Source: Polynucleobacter sphagniphilus (GTDB lineage: Bacteria; Pseudomonadota; Gammaproteobacteria; Burkholderiales; Burkholderiaceae). Taken from it: 64,000 bases of DNA. Shown here in pieces: positions 60,953-64,000 of this stretch. Location of the stretch: assembly GCF_001953355.1 (NCBI RefSeq), contig NZ_MPIY01000002.1, positions 123,868 to 187,867 of the forward strand. The letters run 5' to 3'. Within the stretch, counting starts at the first letter, position 1; each line of letters starts with the position of its first letter. The position numbers were made by a program, and so were the translations under genes. The notes below the pieces were generated by a model that was not told the origin of the DNA, did no database searches, and saw only the letters and a list, made by a program, of their open reading frames with translations.

Positions 60953-61924
60953 TTGAAACGATACTCCCCTTTTTGGGTATTCTGCTGTGCCTTGATGCTC
61001 TCTCTATTGGGGCATTTCCTTCTTTTTTTCGGCCTCCCTTTTTATCAAATAATCTACACGGAACCAACTGAAGATGGCGTTTTAAAAGCGGAGCTCAAGG
61101 TCGAGCCACCTACAAAAATCAAAATGTCTAGACATGCAGCAAAGCGTGTTTCCTCAAACACTTCTCAAATTGGCTTGCCTAGCAATATCATCGGTGAGGA
61201 TCTGTTAGAGCAGGGTGACTCAACTAATCAGAAAGGTCAGGCATTTCGTTTGCCTGAGCCTGGTATATTTTATTTTGATGCCTATGTTGACGGTCAGCTG
61301 TATCAACGGGGTGAGCTCCGCTGGTTTGTAGATGGCAATAACTACCACTTGTCTATTAACATTCCTTATGCATTTGTCGGGCCTTTTGTATTTGAATCAC
61401 GTGGTACGGTAGATTCTTATGGTTTGGCTCCTGCTATTTACTGGTCGCAAAGGGGCTCAAATGCACCCCGGTTTTCACGCTTTGATAGGGACGGGCTTGG
61501 TGCTGGAAAGATGTATTTTTCCGAAAAGCCGGACTATACTCCAGATCTTTTACCAGGAACCCAAGACCGGTTTAGTTTGATGTTTCAATTTGCATCACTA
61601 TTAAATGGTAGTGACAAAATAGATGAACCTGAGAGTGTTCGATCCGTTCCGGTGGTAGATTACAACTCCTTAGAGTTATGGCAATTTAAAAGTTATGGCG
61701 AGGTCATTTCAGAAGATGTGCCCACTCTAGGGCTCAGCAAGATTAGGCATTATGCTTTGATTGCACGAGAAAACGATCCTTATAAAAGACAGATCGATTT
61801 TTGGTTGGCGAAGGATTTGGATTGGTTGCCAGGCCGCATTCGCTCAAAGGAGGCTAACGGCAGGGTCTTAGAGCTTATTTTTAAACAAAAAAGTCCTGCT
61901 CCTTCTCAAGGAGGCGATCTATGA
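60953..61924 (+). CDS. DUF3108-domain protein with N-terminal membrane anchor
   Basis: A 323-residue protein. An N-terminal TM or signal segment (about residues 5-29, FWVFCCALMLSLLGHFLLFF) is followed by a linker to about 95 and a DUF3108-like beta-rich domain (FDAYVDGQLYQRGELRW to the end). It is probably periplasmic or outer-membrane associated. The start is TTG, since the nearby ATG at 60948 reads only ATG-CTT-TGA. It closes the hyi-YqiA group and converges on the phasin gene. Confidence 0.8.
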   Translation: MKRYSPFWVFCCALMLSLLGHFLLFFGLPFYQIIYTEPTEDGVLKAELKVEPPTKIKMSRHAAKRVSSNTSQIGLPSNIIGEDLLEQGDSTNQKGQAFRLPEPGIFYFDAYVDGQLYQRGELRWFVDGNNYHLSINIPYAFVGPFVFESRGTVDSYGLAPAIYWSQRGSNAPRFSRFDRDGLGAGKMYFSEKPDYTPDLLPGTQDRFSLMFQFASLLNGSDKIDEPESVRSVPVVDYNSLELWQFKSYGEVISEDVPTLGLSKIRHYALIARENDPYKRQIDFWLAKDLDWLPGRIRSKEANGRVLELIFKQKSPAPSQGGDL

Positions 61925-61932
61925 TCGATTGC

Positions 61933-62493
61933 TTATTTTTTCTTAGTCGATTTATCAAAAGCGGAGACGGACTTGAGTGCGGTTTCAGCCGTGCTATTTA
62001 AATTCGTTTGTGCAATATTAATCGCATGTGTTACTGATTTCTGACTAGTTTCGTAGACCTTGGTGGCTGAAGCGATTGCCTGCTTCATTGCTAACACTGC
62101 TGCATCAGATCCAGCTGGTGCATTCTTGGTCCAGTCTTCTACTAGCGCATTCATTTTTTTCTGCCCATCATGTAATTCTTTTTCAGCAGACTTTGTAAAA
62201 TTGGCCTGAGTTTCATGGGCTAATTCATATAGATGCCTACTGTAGGCCATGATTTTTTCAGCCATGGGTTGCACTGTTTCAGCTTGATTTGCCAATAGCT
62301 GCTGAATATCTTTAATTTCAAGTGCTTTCTTTGCGCTGCTCATACTATCGCTCAGACTTTGTTTTGCAATATGCATATTGAGCTCAACCAACTTTTCAAT
62401 GCTTTGCAAGGCTTGATTGGTTAAGCCGCTCAATGTCTCTAAATTTGCCTTTTGTGCCGCCGCAATTTGCTCTGGAGTTAAGTTCATTGGCAT
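61933..62493 (-). CDS. phaP: Phasin family protein
   Basis: A 186-residue helical, Ala/Glu/Lys-rich phasin that coats PHA granules. The N-terminal block LTPEQIAAAQKANLETLSGL is the phasin signature and amphipathic helices follow throughout. A start TTG at 62502 exists, but the ATG for MPMNLTPEQ is preferred because it matches the family start. It lies far from the phaCBR genes in the window. Its upstream region contains a GCATTGCA element shared with phaR. Confidence 0.9.
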   Translation of the reverse strand: MPMNLTPEQIAAAQKANLETLSGLTNQALQSIEKLVELNMHIAKQSLSDSMSSAKKALEIKDIQQLLANQAETVQPMAEKIMAYSRHLYELAHETQANFTKSAEKELHDGQKKMNALVEDWTKNAPAGSDAAVLAMKQAIASATKVYETSQKSVTHAINIAQTNLNSTAETALKSVSAFDKSTKKK

Positions 62494-62578
62494 ATTTTTC
62501 AATAGGGTGGTTAATTCATCCTACTATGATCCTTTATGGTGATTAATTCAATTGGGAGTTGAGCGGATTGAGATTGAC

Positions 62579-62586
62579 GCATTGCA
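62579..62586. promoter_or_regulatory. GCATTGCA element upstream of the phasin gene (candidate PhaR site)
   Basis: GCATTGCA (within CGCATTGCAA) is shared with the TTGCATTGCAG element before phaR. It lies about 85 bp upstream of the phasin start. A common PhaR operator is suggested but not shown. Confidence 0.35.
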
Positions 62587-62680
62587 ACAATATAGTTGAT
62601 GCCATAGACACATAAAAGCCTCGTGGTTGAAAAGAGCCTAAAATTACCCCTGCACAAACCATTATTCCAGTAATTTACTC

Positions 62681-63568
62681 ATGAAATTAAAGCTAGACAA
62701 TGTAATAGCGCCATTATTTGTTCTCATATGGAGCACTGGATTCATCATTGCGCGTCTGGCGATGCCCTATGTCGAGCCGGCGACATTTCTATTTTGGCGT
62801 TTTACTGGGGTCATCATGGCCATGATCGCATTTAGTTTGGTCTGGAAAATCAATTGGCCTACGCGCTCTCAAATTAAGCATATTGCCATTGCAGGGCTCA
62901 TGCTTCAATTTGGTTATCTCATTGGCGTTTGGTGGGCGGTCCGTCTTGGAATGACAGCGGGTTTAGTTGCCATTATTGTGGGCCTGCAGCCCATATTGAC
63001 CGCTTGGTTTGCGGCTTGGGTTTCAGAAAAGGTAACGCCGAGGCAGTGGCTCGGTCTAGGTTTCGGATTTATGGGTGTTGCATTGGTAGTGGCTGAAAAA
63101 TTAGGCTTTGCCCACATACCCTTTGCAAGCTATGTCCTTGCATTTGGTGCATTACTGTCCATTACTTTTGGGACTTTATATCAAAAGAAGTTCTGCCCAG
63201 TATTTGATCTCAGAGCGGGATCTTCCATCCAATTTGGGGTATCAGCGGTAGTATGCTTTGCCTGTATGTATTTTTTTGAGTCTGGTGTCATGATTTGGAA
63301 TGTGCCAGTGATTACAGCATTGCTTTGGGCTATTTTCCCGCTCTCGATTGGCTCGATTAGTTTGCTCTTTATGATGATTCGTAAGGGTGCAGCAACTAAG
63401 GTAACGAGCTTGCTATATTTGACTCCGCCAACTACGGCTGTGATGGCCTGGATTTTTTTTAATGAACCATTTACCTTGATGATGGGGATTGGATTGGGTC
63501 TAACCATGACTGGAGTTGTTTTGGTGAATGCGCGGCAATCGAATGCTTTAGCAACCATTCCAGAATAA
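62681..63568 (+). CDS. EamA/DMT-superfamily transporter
   Basis: A 295-residue inner-membrane protein with about ten hydrophobic spans in two EamA repeats (FVLIWSTGFIIARLAMPYVEP, quoted in part, and YLTPPTTAVMAWIFFNEPFT near the second repeat end). DMT transporters export metabolites such as amino acids or nucleotide derivatives. The substrate cannot be told from sequence. It stands alone between the phasin gene and pbpG. Confidence 0.85.
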   Translation: MKLKLDNVIAPLFVLIWSTGFIIARLAMPYVEPATFLFWRFTGVIMAMIAFSLVWKINWPTRSQIKHIAIAGLMLQFGYLIGVWWAVRLGMTAGLVAIIVGLQPILTAWFAAWVSEKVTPRQWLGLGFGFMGVALVVAEKLGFAHIPFASYVLAFGALLSITFGTLYQKKFCPVFDLRAGSSIQFGVSAVVCFACMYFFESGVMIWNVPVITALLWAIFPLSIGSISLLFMMIRKGAATKVTSLLYLTPPTTAVMAWIFFNEPFTLMMGIGLGLTMTGVVLVNARQSNALATIPE

Positions 63569-63572
63569 ATTT

Positions 63573-63608
63573 ATCGCTCGTAAGCGATTATCCCTCCTCA
63601 AATGAGGA
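63573..63608. terminator. Two short hairpins after the EamA gene
   Basis: ATCGCT/AGCGAT (63573-63588) and TCCTCA/TGAGGA (63595-63608) are perfect 6-bp stems with loops of 4 and 2 nt. T runs are short, so termination is only a possibility. Confidence 0.35.
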
Positions 63609-63656
63609 AAATTAATTATCATCTCGTATGTTGAAAGTTTTGGAAGGTATGCTTGG

Positions 63657-64000
63657 ATGTATTTAAATCGTTTTTGGCTTTCAGCCACTACCTGTGCCTT
63701 AGTAGCCGTAACCGTCTTTTGCAATCCTGCGCTTGCAGCCAACAGCGATCAGCAGGTCAAAAGTAAATCGCAGGCAGCAACAAAGACGGCCACCAAAACA
63801 GCGAAGGCTCCAAAACGACCAAAGCGAGTGCGTGTGGCAGTTACTCGTTCCATGGAGCCAGTTGTGCCAGCAATGCCATCCTTGGCAACGGCTTTGGGTT
63901 TACGTAATCAACATGATCAACTTAACTTAAAGTCCACCGTTGTCTTGGTGGTAAATCAAGACACTAAAGACGTTTATTACGAAAAAAATCCTTCCGTCAG
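63657..64000 (+). CDS. pbpG: D-alanyl-D-alanine endopeptidase (PBP7-type), 5' part only
   Basis: The first 114 codons of a gene that runs off the right edge. A signal peptide (about residues 1-28, ending PALAA) is followed by a Lys/Ala/Thr-rich linker. The start of a peptidase S11 domain comes next (LATALGLRNQHDQLNLKSTV). The block VVLVVNQDTKDVYYEKNPSV matches PBP7-type endopeptidases. The catalytic SxxK is beyond the window. GGAAGG lies 9 bp before the ATG. Confidence 0.82.
   Translation, partial: MYLNRFWLSATTCALVAVTVFCNPALAANSDQQVKSKSQAATKTATKTAKAPKRPKRVRVAVTRSMEPVVPAMPSLATALGLRNQHDQLNLKSTVVLVVNQDTKDVYYEKNPSV

Overview
The window reads as the chromosome of a free-living betaproteobacterium of the family Burkholderiaceae, most likely Polynucleobacter or a very close relative. 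This rests on gene content and order (bamD/rluD/pgeF/phaC-phaB-phaR, lplT/alr, tesA/ybbA/purL, pyrG-kdsA-eno-ftsB), a moderately AT-leaning composition, dense packing and short intergenic spaces. No genome comparison was run. There are no insertion sequences, integrases, prophage blocks or CRISPR arrays. No stretch longer than about 300 bases lacks a gene or RNA.

Layout. 1-3.6 kb: a MoxR ATPase/VWA pair plus a RidA protein, divergent from two small c-type cytochromes. 3.6-11.7 kb: a GntR regulator divergent from a complete propionyl-CoA to succinyl-CoA operon (methylmalonyl-CoA mutase, its GTPase chaperone, both propionyl-CoA carboxylase subunits and a VOC protein likely to be the epimerase). 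11.7-18.8 kb: tsaB-rimI and a small protein resembling the psi subunit of DNA polymerase III, then lplT, alr, bamD, rluD and pgeF. 18.8-24.6 kb: polyhydroxyalkanoate genes phaC-phaB-phaR, rimO and a BktB-type thiolase. 24.6-30.3 kb: mfd-serB divergent from ispD-ispF. 30.4-38.3 kb: tRNA-Leu, then the protein-quality block tig-clpP-clpX-lon, tRNA-Val and a PpiD-like chaperone without a PPIase domain. 38.3-44.5 kb: tesA divergent from ybbA, purL and a spermidine-synthase-like methyltransferase fold. 44.5-54.7 kb: acnB, a tiny superinfection-immunity-family membrane protein, pyrG-kdsA-eno-ftsB, hslO, a frameshifted gltX and a tRNA-Ala/Glu/Asp cluster. 54.7-64 kb: the most accessory-looking part, with an alpha/beta hydrolase, a DUF4118 membrane protein, a Tat-signal MmgE/PrpD protein, a three-gene desaturase/membrane/secreted-protein operon, hyi, a YqiA esterase, a DUF3108 protein, a phasin, an EamA transporter and the start of a PBP7-type endopeptidase.

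How the genes fit together. Propionyl-CoA can be funnelled into the TCA cycle by the MCM operon, with acnB nearby as a TCA enzyme. It can also be condensed by the BktB-type thiolase and stored through phaB and phaC, with a phasin elsewhere in the window. Short TGC/GCA dyads upstream of phaC, phaR and the phasin gene suggest one PhaR regulon. Tig, ClpXP and Lon form a proteostasis block, and lon has a plausible heat-shock promoter.

The observations most worth a second look are the single-base frameshift in the essential gene gltX, the HolD-like protein after rimI, the PpiD homologue lacking its parvulin domain, the Tat-targeted PrpD-family protein, the divergent metal site of the epimerase candidate, and the uncharacterised three-gene desaturase operon. 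I found no clear novel defence or mobile system.
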